DNA of 64,000 bases from an uncultured Clostridia bacterium (GCA_934169775.1 CAKPOI010000002.1:1-64000); one strand, 5' to 3'. Shown: positions 37,613 to 47,217, numbered from the stretch's first letter. Numbers and translations: made by a program. Notes: generated from the sequence alone by a model not told the origin.

Positions 37613-38827
37613 TTAATTATTTTGATTTGCTATTTCTTTTGCTTTTTGTAATTGGGTATCTTTTTCTTCTGGCACATTTATTACACTTTCAACATCACTT
37701 GGTAATTCTACTGTTTCATCTGGCTCTATTCCTATTTTGTTTATTTTATTACGATTTGGAGTTTGATATTCTTCTACTGTTAGTTTTATTCCACTTCCAT
37801 CTTTTACACTTAATATTTGTTGTATTACTCCTTTTCCATATGTTTTTGTTCCTACAATTTTAGCTTTTCCTAAATCTTTTAATGCTCCTGCTAATATTTC
37901 TGATGCACTTGCTGTATTTTCGTTTGTTAATATTATTACTGGTTCTGATATTATTGGATTATTTTCTGATTTTTTTACTTCTTCATTTCCTTTTTTGTCT
38001 ACTTCATATAGTAATACTAAATCTTTTTCTGCCATGTAATCTGCTATTTTTAATGCTTGATCTACTAATCCTCCACCATTATTTCTTAAGTCTATTATTA
38101 GTGATTTTATTTTTGATTTTTTTAATTCTTCATATTTTGTTTTAAAATCTTCTGCTGTTGTTTCATCAAAAGATGTAAATTTTATATATCCTATGTTATT
38201 TTCTAGTACTTTTGATTCTACTGGATTTACTTTTATTTTTTCTCTTTTTATTTTAAATTCTTTTGTTTCTGTTCCTCTTAATATTGTTATTTCTACTTCT
38301 GTTCCTTCTTCTCCTTTTATATCGTTTGTCATTGTTGACATTTCACTTGAATTATATGTTTTTCCATTTACACTTACTATTATGTCTCCTGGCTCTATTC
38401 CTGCTTTTTCTGCTGGTGAGTCTTTTATTGGTGAAAGTACTTTTACTTTATCTGATTTTTTGTCAGCTGTCATGTAAATTCCTATTCCTACATAATTTCC
38501 AAGTGTATCTTCCATATATTCTTCCATTTCTTCTTTTGATATGTATTCTGTATATGGATCATCTAATCCTTCTATATATCCTTTTATTGCTCCTTCTTTT
38601 AATTTTTCTTCATCTACTTCTCCTAAGTAGTATTTGTTTATTATTTCTTTGTATTTTGCTAAGTTTATTGCTATATCATTACTTGTGCTATCTGCTAATG
38701 CTGCTAATTTTCCATCATTTTCTATATATTTATACATCCCTATTGATGTTATTATAAATGTAATAAATGCTGTTAATACTATTATCATTATTGTTTTATA
38801 AATTTTGTATGTTGTTTGCTTTTTCAC
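37613..38827 (-). CDS. C-terminal processing peptidase (S41) with PDZ domain
   Basis: Membrane-anchored serine protease of the CtpA/CtpB family. 404 residues. An N-terminal helix lies at about 10-30. A PDZ domain (about 95-180: GIYMTADKKSDKVKVLSPI, SPAEKAGIEPGDIIVSVNG) precedes the S41 domain. Ser lies in NENTASASEILAGAL and Lys in GTKTYGKGVIQ. CtpB in Bacillus cleaves SpoIVFA; here the neighbours (ftsEX, M23 hydrolases) point to wall metabolism. The start codon is GTG. Confidence 0.94.
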   Translation of the reverse strand: MKKQTTYKIYKTIMIIVLTAFITFIITSIGMYKYIENDGKLAALADSTSNDIAINLAKYKEIINKYYLGEVDEEKLKEGAIKGYIEGLDDPYTEYISKEEMEEYMEDTLGNYVGIGIYMTADKKSDKVKVLSPIKDSPAEKAGIEPGDIIVSVNGKTYNSSEMSTMTNDIKGEEGTEVEITILRGTETKEFKIKREKIKVNPVESKVLENNIGYIKFTSFDETTAEDFKTKYEELKKSKIKSLIIDLRNNGGGLVDQALKIADYMAEKDLVLLYEVDKKGNEEVKKSENNPIISEPVIILTNENTASASEILAGALKDLGKAKIVGTKTYGKGVIQQILSVKDGSGIKLTVEEYQTPNRNKINKIGIEPDETVELPSDVESVINVPEEKDTQLQKAKEIANQNN

Positions 38828-38950
38828 TTTTAATCACATTCCTTTCTTAATGCTATTATATTATAAAAATTTTGAGACTTTCTTCTGAAAATAAAATATT
38901 TTTACTTTGTACTGCGAAACTAAAAATTCTCATATTGTTTCTTATAATAT

Positions 38951-38975
38951 AAAAAGGGATATTACTTCCCTTTTT
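38951..38975 (-). terminator. Terminator of the M23 hydrolase gene
   Basis: AAAAAGGGA and TCCCTTTTT arms with a six-base loop. It ends at the stop codon of the 38974 gene. Confidence 0.6.
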
Positions 38976-40272
38976 AGAAATAGTTATTTGGATTTACTCT
39001 TGAGTCATCTCCATATTTTGTTGCACTATAGCTGTAGTTATATGGTGATTTTCTTACCTCAAAGTGTAAATGTGGACCACTTGAATTTCCCGTACTTCCA
39101 CTTTTCATTATAACTTGTCCCTGCGATACTATTTGTCCTGGTGATACACTTATAGAACCTGCTGTTCCATGTCCATATATTGTTTGTAATCCATTAGCAT
39201 GTTGGATAATTACATGTGTTCCATAACTATATGTTAAATTTCCTACTGATAATACTACTCCATCTGCTGCTGCATAGACTGGTGTTCCTGAACTAATTGC
39301 ATAATCTATAGCTCCATGGAATCTTCCACTTGAATAATATCCATTTGTAGATATTGAGCCTCCACTTACCGGTCTAATAAATCCATTAGAATTTTGGGTT
39401 GTTGAGTTCCCATTATTATTAGTTGTTGAGTTGTTATTATTTGTTCCATTGTTTTTTTTGCTTGTATTGTTTTTCTTAGCTTCTGCTGCTTTTCTTTTTG
39501 CTTCTTCTTGTGCTTTTAATTGTTCTAATTGTTTTTTGTATCTTGCTTGTGCTGCTGCTATATTTTTTTGTATTTGCATATTGTCTTGTGTTAATTGATC
39601 TATTTCTTTTTGTAATTCTTGTTCTTGGCTAGATAGTTGTGATACATATGTAGTTTTTTCGCTTTTCTTTGCTTCTAGTTGTGTTGATACTTGTTGTTTA
39701 CTTGCTTTTGCTGTTGTTAGTGTTTGTTTACTATCTTCTATTTCTTTTTTGGCTGTTTCTATTTCATTTTTTTGCCTATCTATTTCTTTTAATAAATCTA
39801 AATCACATTGTGCTATTTCTGAAACTATGTAATAACTTGAAATAAAATCAGTGAGACTTTCTGATGACAGTAAAATGTCTAAATATGTTGTATCTCCTGC
39901 TTCATATAGAGCTACTATTCTTTCTTCTAGCATTTGCTGTTGACTTTCATATTCTTTTTGTGCTTTTTCTAATTTGCTATTTGAGTCTTCTATTTTTTGA
40001 TTTGCATTTGCTATTTGTATGTCTAGATTTGTAATTTCTGTTTGATAGTCTTGTATTTGTGAATTGATGTTATCTACTTCTTTTTGAGTTGATTCCTTTT
40101 CATTTGTTACTTCTTCTTTTTCAGCTTTTATTTCATCCTGTTTTTTTTCATTTTCTTGTTGTTGAACCTTTAATTCTTGTTCTTCTGTTGTCACTGCAAA
40201 TGATGAATTCACACTAAATATTATTATAAATGTTAATATTAGACATACAATTTTTTGACATATATTTTTCAT
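38974..40272 (-). CDS. EnvC/PcsB-type murein hydrolase activator, M23 domain
   Basis: 432 residues. A signal peptide (about 1-26) precedes a long coiled coil (about 30-260). A Lys/Asn-rich linker (TTNNNGNSTTQNSNG) leads to a C-terminal M23/LytM domain with the zinc motifs HGAIDYAI, HANGLQTIYGH and GPHLHFEVR. The domain keeps the H-x(n)-D and HxH ligands, so it is probably active. It is a paralogue of the next gene, and both lie downstream of ftsEX. Confidence 0.9.
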   Translation of the reverse strand: MKNICQKIVCLILTFIIIFSVNSSFAVTTEEQELKVQQQENEKKQDEIKAEKEEVTNEKESTQKEVDNINSQIQDYQTEITNLDIQIANANQKIEDSNSKLEKAQKEYESQQQMLEERIVALYEAGDTTYLDILLSSESLTDFISSYYIVSEIAQCDLDLLKEIDRQKNEIETAKKEIEDSKQTLTTAKASKQQVSTQLEAKKSEKTTYVSQLSSQEQELQKEIDQLTQDNMQIQKNIAAAQARYKKQLEQLKAQEEAKRKAAEAKKNNTSKKNNGTNNNNSTTNNNGNSTTQNSNGFIRPVSGGSISTNGYYSSGRFHGAIDYAISSGTPVYAAADGVVLSVGNLTYSYGTHVIIQHANGLQTIYGHGTAGSISVSPGQIVSQGQVIMKSGSTGNSSGPHLHFEVRKSPYNYSYSATKYGDDSRVNPNNYF

Positions 40273-40350
40273 ATGTTCCTCCTTTTTCCTGACTTTATTT
40301 CATGGCTTCATACAGGAATTTGTGTTTGAATAAATATCTTTTATAAATTT

Positions 40351-41586
40351 TTATTCTTGTTGGTTTGTTTCTTGATTCGTTTTTGTATTTTCTGTAGTTG
40401 TATTTTCATTGTTTTGCTCACTTTGTGCTTTGTCTTCTTCTGAATTTGGTACTATTCCATTTGTTATATATGGCATTGGATTTGTAACTGTTCCATTTTT
40501 TCTTACTTCAAAATGTGCATGTGCTCCTGTTGAATATCCTGTTGATCCTACTTTTAATACTGCTTGATTTCTTTTTACAGTATCTCCTGCATTTACTAAA
40601 AATTCTGAACCATGTGCATATAATGTTGAAATTCCTCCTCCATGGTCTATTACTACCATTTTTCCATATGCTATATTATATTCTGCTTTTACTACTACCC
40701 CATCATTTGCTGCTACAAAATTTGCTCCCATTGGTGCTGATATATCAACACCTGTATGTAATTTGTATATTTTTGTTATTGGATGTGTTCTCATTCCATA
40801 TGGTGAACTTATTTTGGTATATCCTGGAACTGGCCATGCTAGTTCTCCACCTATATATGCTGTGTCTATTTCATTTTTTGCTAATTCTATCAATTGATTA
40901 TTTACTTCTGCTAATACTTTGTTGTATTCTTCTAATTTTTCTTGTGTTTGTTTTTCTTGGTCAGATAATTTACTAACATAACTTTCTCTTAATGTTTTTG
41001 TTGTTTGTAATACTTTTGATGTTCTTGTTTGTTTTTCTATTATTGTTGCTACTTCTTTTTTTTCTTTTTCTAGTCTTTCTTTTGTGTTTTCAATTTTGTG
41101 TTTTCTTTCTCCAATTTCTTGTAACATTTCTGAATCATAGTCTGCTATTTCTGATAATACATAATAGCTTGATATAAAGTCTGTTATACTTGTTGAGTTT
41201 AATACTATGTCTAAATATTGTGTATCTCCTGCTTCATATAATGCTACTATTCTTTGTTCAAATATTTCTTTTTGTTCATCATATTTTTCTTGTTCTGTTT
41301 TCTGTTCTTCTTCTAATTGTTGAATTGTTGTTTGTAATATTTGTACTTTTTCTGCTGTTCCTGCTAATTCTGCTTCTGCTGTTGCTATTTTTTCGTCTAA
41401 TTTTTGTACTTGTTCTAAATTTTCTGTAATATCCATTTTTAAATCTGATAGTTCGTCATTTGTTTTATTAATTTGCTCTTGTACTTCTTTTTGCTTGTCC
41501 TGTAATTCTGTTGCTTCTACTGCTAATACTGTTGGCATTATTCCACACATTAAGCAAGTTAATATTATACATAAAATTTTACGCAT
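40351..41586 (-). CDS. EnvC/PcsB-type murein hydrolase activator, M23 domain
   Basis: 411 residues with signal peptide, coiled coil (about 25-230) and LytM domain (SSPYGMRTHPITKIYKLHTGVD, VIDHGGGISTLYAH, GAHAHFEVRKNG). A Glu/Asn/Thr-rich tail follows. The zinc ligands are present. It starts 14 bases after ftsX; PcsB and CwlO are known to be switched on by FtsEX. The start MRKILCI was preferred because the upstream ATG abuts the AAGGA site. Confidence 0.9.
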   Translation of the reverse strand: MRKILCIILTCLMCGIMPTVLAVEATELQDKQKEVQEQINKTNDELSDLKMDITENLEQVQKLDEKIATAEAELAGTAEKVQILQTTIQQLEEEQKTEQEKYDEQKEIFEQRIVALYEAGDTQYLDIVLNSTSITDFISSYYVLSEIADYDSEMLQEIGERKHKIENTKERLEKEKKEVATIIEKQTRTSKVLQTTKTLRESYVSKLSDQEKQTQEKLEEYNKVLAEVNNQLIELAKNEIDTAYIGGELAWPVPGYTKISSPYGMRTHPITKIYKLHTGVDISAPMGANFVAANDGVVVKAEYNIAYGKMVVIDHGGGISTLYAHGSEFLVNAGDTVKRNQAVLKVGSTGYSTGAHAHFEVRKNGTVTNPMPYITNGIVPNSEEDKAQSEQNNENTTTENTKTNQETNQQE

Positions 41587-41599
41587 TTTATTCATTCCT

Positions 41600-42502
41600 T
41601 TATACTTTTAAATATTTTCTCATAGATACTACACTTCCTACTGTTCCTATGCCTATTCCTAATATTAAGTATACTATTATTATTGATGTCAACATTTCAT
41701 TTAGTCCTAATAGATTCATTCCCATAACTCTTACAAAGTCTGATGCTGCCATTTTTGTTGTTATTATGTTGTATGTTCCTCCGACAATTATGATTGATAT
41801 TATACTTGATATTATTCCTATAACAATACCTTCTACTATAAATGGCCATCTTATAAAACTATTTGTGGCTCCTACATATTTCATTATTGAGATTTCTTTT
41901 CTTCTTGAATGTACTGTTAATTTAATTGTATTTGAGATGATAAATGTTGATATTACAATTAATAGTAGTAATATTACTCCTGTTGCTATTCTTATTACTT
42001 TTGCTATTGATATTAATTTCATTGCTGTTTCATTGCTATTAGTAATTTTTACAACATTATCTATTTTCTCTACCTCCTCTTGTATTATTTTACTTTTTTC
42101 CAAATCTGTAACTTTTACTATGTAAGAGGCTTTTATTTTTTGTACATTGAATCCATCTAATACACCTTTTTCATCTTTTAATTTTTCTTTCATTGTGTTT
42201 AGTCCTTGCTCTTTTGATACAAAATCAATTGTACTTACTCCATCTATTAGTCTTATTTTTTCTTTTACTTCATCCATTTCTTCTTGTGTAGCATCTTCTT
42301 TCATAAATGCCTGGAATCCTTGTTGCAATTTTAAATTGTCAACAAAATGGTTTACATTTTCTCCTATTATTAAGAATAGTCCAAATATTATCATTGTTGC
42401 ACACATAATAATAATAGATGCCATTGTTGATTTTTTATTTTTAAATACATTGCTGAATCCTTCTCCAATTAAATATCCTAATCTATTATATTTCACAATC
42501 AT
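41600..42502 (-). CDS. ftsX: Cell division protein FtsX
   Basis: Membrane subunit of FtsEX that passes the ATPase signal to wall hydrolases. About 300 residues with four helices: one at about 25-45, an outer loop to about 165, then three. The NRLGYLIGEGFSNVFKNK start and KLTVHSRRKEISIMKYVGATNSFIRWPFI motif are typical. The start MIVKYNR follows AGGTGGG inside ftsE; an ATG 18 bases upstream is possible. Confidence 0.94.
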   Translation of the reverse strand: MIVKYNRLGYLIGEGFSNVFKNKKSTMASIIIMCATMIIFGLFLIIGENVNHFVDNLKLQQGFQAFMKEDATQEEMDEVKEKIRLIDGVSTIDFVSKEQGLNTMKEKLKDEKGVLDGFNVQKIKASYIVKVTDLEKSKIIQEEVEKIDNVVKITNSNETAMKLISIAKVIRIATGVILLLLIVISTFIISNTIKLTVHSRRKEISIMKYVGATNSFIRWPFIVEGIVIGIISSIISIIIVGGTYNIITTKMAASDFVRVMGMNLLGLNEMLTSIIIVYLILGIGIGTVGSVVSMRKYLKV

Positions 42503-43172
42503 ACCCACCTTTTTTATCATCTCTTACTATTACGCCTTTATTTATATGGATAACTCTTTTTTTCATTTTATCTACAATATCTTTGGCGTGTGTTGCTACT
42601 ACTACTGTTGTTCCTCTCATATTTATGTCATTTAATAATTGCATAATATCCCATGCTGTGTCTGGATCTAAGTTTCCTGTAGGCTCGTCTGCTATTAGCA
42701 TTGATGGGTTATTTACTAATGCTCTTGCTAATGCTACTCTTTGTTGTTCTCCTCCTGATAGTTCATTTGGATACATTTTTGCTTTATTGCTTAGTCCTAC
42801 AAGTGATAATATCATTGGTACTTGCCTTCTTATATGTCTTGGTGTTGCTCTTACTATATACATTGCATATGCTACATTGTCATATACTGTTTTATCTGGT
42901 AATAGTCTGAAGTCTTGAAATACTACTCCCATACTTCTTCTTAAATATGGTACTCTGCTTTGTTTTAAAAATGTTGTGTCTTTTCCATTTATTATTATGT
43001 TTCCAGATGTTGGTTCTTCTTCTTTTAGTATTAGCTTTATTAGTGTTGATTTTCCACTTCCTGATGTTCCTACTAAAAATGCAAATTCGCCTTTATCTAT
43101 TTTGAAGTTAGCATTTTGTACAGCTTTTGTTCCTGTATCATATGTTTTACTTACATTTCTAAATTCTATCAT
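42486..43172 (-). CDS. ftsE: Cell division ATP-binding protein FtsE
   Basis: ATPase of the FtsEX complex. 228 residues: Walker A GTSGSGKST, Q-loop GVVFQDFRLL, signature LSGGEQQRVALARA, Walker B MLIADEPTGNLD, switch His in VVATHAKD. The start is MIEFRNVSKTYDTG, eight bases after AAGGAAG. It has a promoter just upstream and leads ftsX, two M23 hydrolases and ctp. Confidence 0.96.
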   Translation of the reverse strand: MIEFRNVSKTYDTGTKAVQNANFKIDKGEFAFLVGTSGSGKSTLIKLILKEEEPTSGNIIINGKDTTFLKQSRVPYLRRSMGVVFQDFRLLPDKTVYDNVAYAMYIVRATPRHIRRQVPMILSLVGLSNKAKMYPNELSGGEQQRVALARALVNNPSMLIADEPTGNLDPDTAWDIMQLLNDINMRGTTVVVATHAKDIVDKMKKRVIHINKGVIVRDDKKGGYDCEI

Positions 43173-43219
43173 TTCTTTTCTTCCTTTCGGCATAATAATC
43201 TTATATTCTTGTCCAATAT

Positions 43220-43248
43220 ATCATACCAATAATCATAAGTTTTGGCAA
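43220..43248 (-). promoter_or_regulatory. Promoter of ftsE operon
   Basis: TTGCCA, 17 bases, TATGAT on the minus strand, 48 bases upstream of the ftsE start. Confidence 0.6.
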
Positions 43249-43349
43249 TAGTTTTTAATTAAAAAATCTGTGGAATTTTTTGTATTTTTCCTATCTTTTG
43301 GCATGTTTTCTTGTTTTTTCATACTTTTTGAATTTTTTGTGAATTTTTA

Positions 43350-43558
43350 TATAAAAAGTAATATATGTATATGGTAAAATAATTTTCGAATGTGATTGGA
43401 GCAAGCTTAGAATTTCTTAAATAAGTTAATAGAAGGCTTCACGTCGAGCGAAGCGAGGACTAAGATGAAGGAAGCTTTTAACTTATTTTAGAAATTTTTA
43501 GTTTGTGTATTGAACCGAGAAAATTATTAAACCATATACATATACTACTTTTTTATTA
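43350..43558. repeat. Near-palindromic element of about 210 bp (MITE-like or structured RNA)
   Basis: The left arm (43350-43441) and right arm (43466-43558) are imperfect inverted copies over more than 90 bases. The outer block is atatgtatatggt/accatatacatat, a middle block is aataattttc/gaaaattatt, and the inner block is aataagttaa/ttaacttatt with gaaggcttca/tgaaggaagc. The 24-base centre contains cgagcgaagcgagg, strikingly GC-rich for this genome. It fills the gap between ftsE and the transketolase gene, whose stop codon it touches. It encodes no plausible protein. Confidence 0.75.
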
Positions 43559-44479
43559 TAATAAATTTTTGACTATATCTTCTGCAGTTATTTTGAAATA
43601 TTTCATTAATTCTTCGGCTTTTCCTGATTTTCCAAATGTGTCTGGTATTCCCATTCTTATAAGTTGTTTTGGATATAATTCTGTTAAAACTTCTGAAATT
43701 GCACTTCCTAATCCCCCTATTATATTATGGTCTTCTATTGATATTAGTTTTTTAGTTTCTTTTGCTGATTTTACTATTATATCTTTATCTATTGGTTTTA
43801 CTGTGTGAATATCAATTACTCTTACATTAATTCCTTTTTCCTTTAATATTTCTTGTGCTTTTAAGCTTTCTGCAACTGTTACGCCTGTACTAAATATAGA
43901 TCCATCTGTGCCTTCTCCAAATTGCACTGCTTTTCCTATTTCAAAATTGTAATTTTCATCATATATTATTGGTGTTGCTAATCTTGATAATCTTAAATAT
44001 ACTGGCCCATCGATTTTTGATATCTCTTTAACCGCCCATTTGGTTTGTGTGTCGTCACTTACTGATATTACTGTCATATTTGGTATTGTCCTCATTAAAG
44101 ATATGTCTTCTATCATTTGATGTGTTGCTCCATCTTCTCCTACTGTTATTCCAGCATGTGTTGCACATATTTTTACATTTAATTTTGGATAACATATGCT
44201 GTTTCTTATTTGATCATATGCTCTCCCTGCTGCAAACATTGCAAAAGTGCTTGCATAAGGTATTTTCCCACATGTTGCTAGCCCTGCTGCTGTTGCCATC
44301 ATATCTTGTTCTGCTATTCCCATATCTAAAAATCTTTTTGGATATTCTTTGGCAAATATTCCTGTTTTTGTTGCTCCTGCTAAATCTGCATCTAATACTA
44401 CTATATTTTCATTTTCTTTTCCTAGTTCTAGCAAAGCTTCTCCATAACTTTGTCTTGTTGCTTTTTTTTCTTCTTTCAT
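43556..44479 (-). CDS. Transketolase, C-terminal (pyrimidine-binding) subunit
   Basis: Half of a split thiamine-diphosphate transketolase. 307 residues starting MKEEKKATRQSYGEALLELG. The Pyr domain has the catalytic Glu in FLDMGIAEQDMMATAAGLA and HAGITVGEDGATHQMIED. The C-terminal domain has DIHTVKPIDKD and IGGLGSAISE. In Bacillota the N-terminal (PP) subunit gene usually stands immediately upstream; here the upstream DNA holds only repeats and then pilC. The partner must be encoded elsewhere. The ATG follows AAGGAAAG. Confidence 0.93.
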   Translation of the reverse strand: MKEEKKATRQSYGEALLELGKENENIVVLDADLAGATKTGIFAKEYPKRFLDMGIAEQDMMATAAGLATCGKIPYASTFAMFAAGRAYDQIRNSICYPKLNVKICATHAGITVGEDGATHQMIEDISLMRTIPNMTVISVSDDTQTKWAVKEISKIDGPVYLRLSRLATPIIYDENYNFEIGKAVQFGEGTDGSIFSTGVTVAESLKAQEILKEKGINVRVIDIHTVKPIDKDIIVKSAKETKKLISIEDHNIIGGLGSAISEVLTELYPKQLIRMGIPDTFGKSGKAEELMKYFKITAEDIVKNLL

Positions 44480-44516
44480 TTTTATCACTTTCCTTCTTTT
44501 TTATTTTTTGTTAGTT

Positions 44517-44575
44517 GCGTACTTTAAAATGTTCTAATAATTGCTATTTTTATTAATGTCCGCTTTTGTTTTAAT
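44517..44575. repeat. Family B repeat, copy 3
   Basis: gcgtactttaaaatgttct, then aataattgct and attaatgtccgcttttgtt. One arm base is changed (gcgtac for gcggac). It lies upstream of the transketolase gene. Confidence 0.65.
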
Positions 44576-44580
44576 TTATT

Positions 44581-44629
44581 AAAAGTTGCCAATACTCGGA
44601 GTCTTGTTTTTCCGTTGGCAACTTTTTTA
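44581..44629. terminator. Hairpin ending the pilus operon
   Basis: AAAAGTTGCCAA and TTGGCAACTTTT arms with a 22-base loop. T-runs on both strands. It lies downstream of pilC after a REP-like repeat. Confidence 0.65.
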
Positions 44630-44649
44630 TCTTTTTCTTTTGATTTTGT

Positions 44650-44712
44650 TAGTGCTTTTTTGCTCCGTCCCCAAAAGCATTAGTGTTTTTTGAGTCCGGC
44701 CCCAAAAGCATT
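44650..44712. repeat. Family A REP-like repeat, copy 5
   Basis: tttttgctccgtccccaaaa and tttgagtccggccccaaaag, i.e. one GGGGACGGAGC unit and one GGCCGGACTC unit side by side. It meets the pilC stop codon. Confidence 0.75.
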
Positions 44713-46048
44713 AGTCTAGATATGCTGAGAATAGGAAGTTACCCATATATACTTGGATACATGGTACTAATACTACTAGTACGAAGAATATTAATACTAC
44801 TCCTACTATTGCATATACTACTTGTGGTAATGCTTTCATTATCTTGTTTAGGATGTCATCTATATCTATTTGCATATATTCTATTAGTTTTGCCATCATT
44901 TCTGCTAGGTCTGTTCTCATTCCTATTTTTAACATTTCTGTTATCATTGGTTTGCATAATCCTGATTTTTCAAATGGTTCTATCCATGATGCTCCTATTA
45001 GGATATTATTTATTGATGTTTCTATTAATGATCTCATTACATAATTTTTTATTACATTTTTACTTACTTCTAATGATTCTTGTATTCTCATTCCATTTTC
45101 TAAGTTTAATAGCATTGCTTTCATTAATCTTGAAAAGTCTAAAGCAAATACTAATTCTCCAAATATTGGTGCTTTATATTTAAAATAGTCAAAATTGTAC
45201 TTTCCTTTTGGTGTTCTTATATAAAGTACTAAACCTACTGCTATTCCTGTTATTAATATTACTGGTACATACCAGTATGCTATTATTACATTCATTACAC
45301 CTTGGAACCATAGTGTCATTGCTGGCAATTTATCTTTTGAGCCTAATTCTTGATATACATTTTGTATTGCTGGTATTGCTACTACTGTTCCTACTACTAA
45401 CATTACTATTAATAATATAAATTGTATCAAATTTGGTATTAATATGCTTCTTAATTTTTTGTTTATTGAGTTTGTGTCATCTAAATATTTTACTGCTTGT
45501 TCTAAAGAATTTGTTAATGATCCTGATAGTTCTCCAACTTTAATCATGTTTATGTATATATATGGAAATACATCAGAATAGTATTCCATTGTTGTATACA
45601 TATTTTCTCCTGCTTCTACTCCTGCTAATATATCTTCTAGTATTTGTTGGAATAGATAATTTTCTGTACTATCTATTATTGTTCTTAATGCGTGTATGTT
45701 ATTAAAGTTTGCCTTCTTTAATAAGTAAAAATTTTGAGTAAATACAACTAAATCTCTAGGTGTTATTTTTTTGCTTTTTGCAAAATACATTCTTACTTTT
45801 TCTCTTGTTGTTGGTTCATTTTCTTTTTCTATTGTTGTAGTATTTAAGTTTTTCATAAATTCATTTATGCCACTTATATTTTTTTTCTTTTTTTGTTGTT
45901 TGTTTCCATATGGCATTTTATCTACACTTATTGGTAACATATCATTGTTTTTTAAGATTTTTACTAGATTTTGTTTTGTTGGTGATTCTACTTTGTTTCT
46001 TACTATTAATCCGCTTTTGGTCATTGCTTTATATATATATACAGCCAT
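44711..46048 (-). CDS. pilC: Type IV pilus inner-membrane platform protein PilC
   Basis: Polytopic platform on which the PilB and PilT motors act. 445 residues with two GspF domains (about 95-220 and 300-425). Motifs are the first-domain FTQNFYLLKKANFNNIHAL, VGELSGSLTNSLEQA, and the second-domain LEVSKNVIKNYVMRSLIE. Three membrane helices lie at about 215, 255 and 420. It is the last gene of the pilus operon. Confidence 0.95.
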   Translation of the reverse strand: MAVYIYKAMTKSGLIVRNKVESPTKQNLVKILKNNDMLPISVDKMPYGNKQQKKKKNISGINEFMKNLNTTTIEKENEPTTREKVRMYFAKSKKITPRDLVVFTQNFYLLKKANFNNIHALRTIIDSTENYLFQQILEDILAGVEAGENMYTTMEYYSDVFPYIYINMIKVGELSGSLTNSLEQAVKYLDDTNSINKKLRSILIPNLIQFILLIVMLVVGTVVAIPAIQNVYQELGSKDKLPAMTLWFQGVMNVIIAYWYVPVILITGIAVGLVLYIRTPKGKYNFDYFKYKAPIFGELVFALDFSRLMKAMLLNLENGMRIQESLEVSKNVIKNYVMRSLIETSINNILIGASWIEPFEKSGLCKPMITEMLKIGMRTDLAEMMAKLIEYMQIDIDDILNKIMKALPQVVYAIVGVVLIFFVLVVLVPCIQVYMGNFLFSAYLD

Positions 46049-46116
46049 TTTGTTTTATTCTTTTTCTAAAAAGCATATTAATAATGCTGAAAAAGAAATT
46101 CCTCCTTTCTTTTATT

Positions 46117-47217
46117 TTATCTTCCCTGCCTTATTTTTAATTGCATTATTGTTCTGTTTAGTGTTTCTATATTTTTTTCTTCTATTTGTGATTTTGCTTG
46201 ATCTAATGTTATTTTATCTTTTACAAATGATTCTGCTAATGAGTTTATTAGTCCTATGCTTCCTTTTTCTAAGTTACTTTGTATTGCATCTTCTATTTCT
46301 GATACACTTATTTTTTCTTTTCTTATAATTCCTGCAACTATATTGTCTACTACCATTACTTCTGGAATTAATACTAATTTTCCGTCTTTTCCTTTTAATA
46401 ATCTTTGTGATACTACTAATTTTAATAATGCTGATAATAGGTATTTTATACTTGCTTGGTCTCTTACTTCATAGAAGTTTATCATTCTGTCTATTGTTTC
46501 TGCACATGATTTTGTGTGTAGTGTTCCTATTACTAAATGTCCTGACTCTGCCATTTCTATTGCTGCTTCCATTGTTATTTTGTCTCTTATCTCTCCTATT
46601 ACTAATATGTCGCAGTCTTCTCTTAATGAGTTTTTTACACCATCACTAAATGTTAGTGTATCTTGTCCTCTTCCTACTTCTTTTTGTACTATTAGTGATT
46701 TTTTTGAATGATGTCTAAATTCTACTGGGTTTTCTAGTGTCATTATTTTTCTGTTTTGTGTTTCATTTATTTCATTTATTAATGCATTTAATGTAGTTGT
46801 TTTTCCTGAGTTTGTTTTTCCTGTTACTAATATTAGTCCTTGTGGTTGATATGTCATTCTTCTTACTATATCTGGTACTCCTAATTCCTCAAATGTTGGC
46901 AATGTGTTTTTTATAAGTCTTAAAGTATATACTGGTATATCAAATGAGTTAGAAATATTTACCCTAAAACGTACATTTTCAAATTCATATGATGTATCTA
47001 GTTTTCTTGTTTCTCTAAATACTGCATCTTTGTCTAAATTTCCCATTACTAGATAATCATATATTTCGTTCATGTCTTCTGGTGTTAATACATCCATTTC
47101 TTCTATTTCTTTTAATTCTCTTGCTATTCTTAAAATTGGTTTATTGCCACATATTAAATGTACATCAGATGCATCTTTTTCTACTACCAATTTTAATATA
47201 TTATCCATATTTACCAT
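46117..47217 (-). CDS. pilT: Twitching motility ATPase PilT
   Basis: Hexameric retraction ATPase of type IV pili. 366 residues with KDASDVHLICGNKPILRI at the N-terminus and Walker A VTGKTNSGKTTTLNAL (the usual GPTGSGKST loop is altered to GKTNSGKT). The Asp box, LREDCDILVIGEIRDKITME (Walker B) and His box GTLHTKSCAETIDRMI follow. It sits 31 bases after pilB. Confidence 0.94.
   Translation of the reverse strand: MVNMDNILKLVVEKDASDVHLICGNKPILRIARELKEIEEMDVLTPEDMNEIYDYLVMGNLDKDAVFRETRKLDTSYEFENVRFRVNISNSFDIPVYTLRLIKNTLPTFEELGVPDIVRRMTYQPQGLILVTGKTNSGKTTTLNALINEINETQNRKIMTLENPVEFRHHSKKSLIVQKEVGRGQDTLTFSDGVKNSLREDCDILVIGEIRDKITMEAAIEMAESGHLVIGTLHTKSCAETIDRMINFYEVRDQASIKYLLSALLKLVVSQRLLKGKDGKLVLIPEVMVVDNIVAGIIRKEKISVSEIEDAIQSNLEKGSIGLINSLAESFVKDKITLDQAKSQIEEKNIETLNRTIMQLKIRQGR

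Noticed and set aside
43361..43545. tRNA or group I intron in the palindrome
   Set aside because: No cloverleaf, T-loop or intron core is seen; the symmetry covers nearly the whole length.
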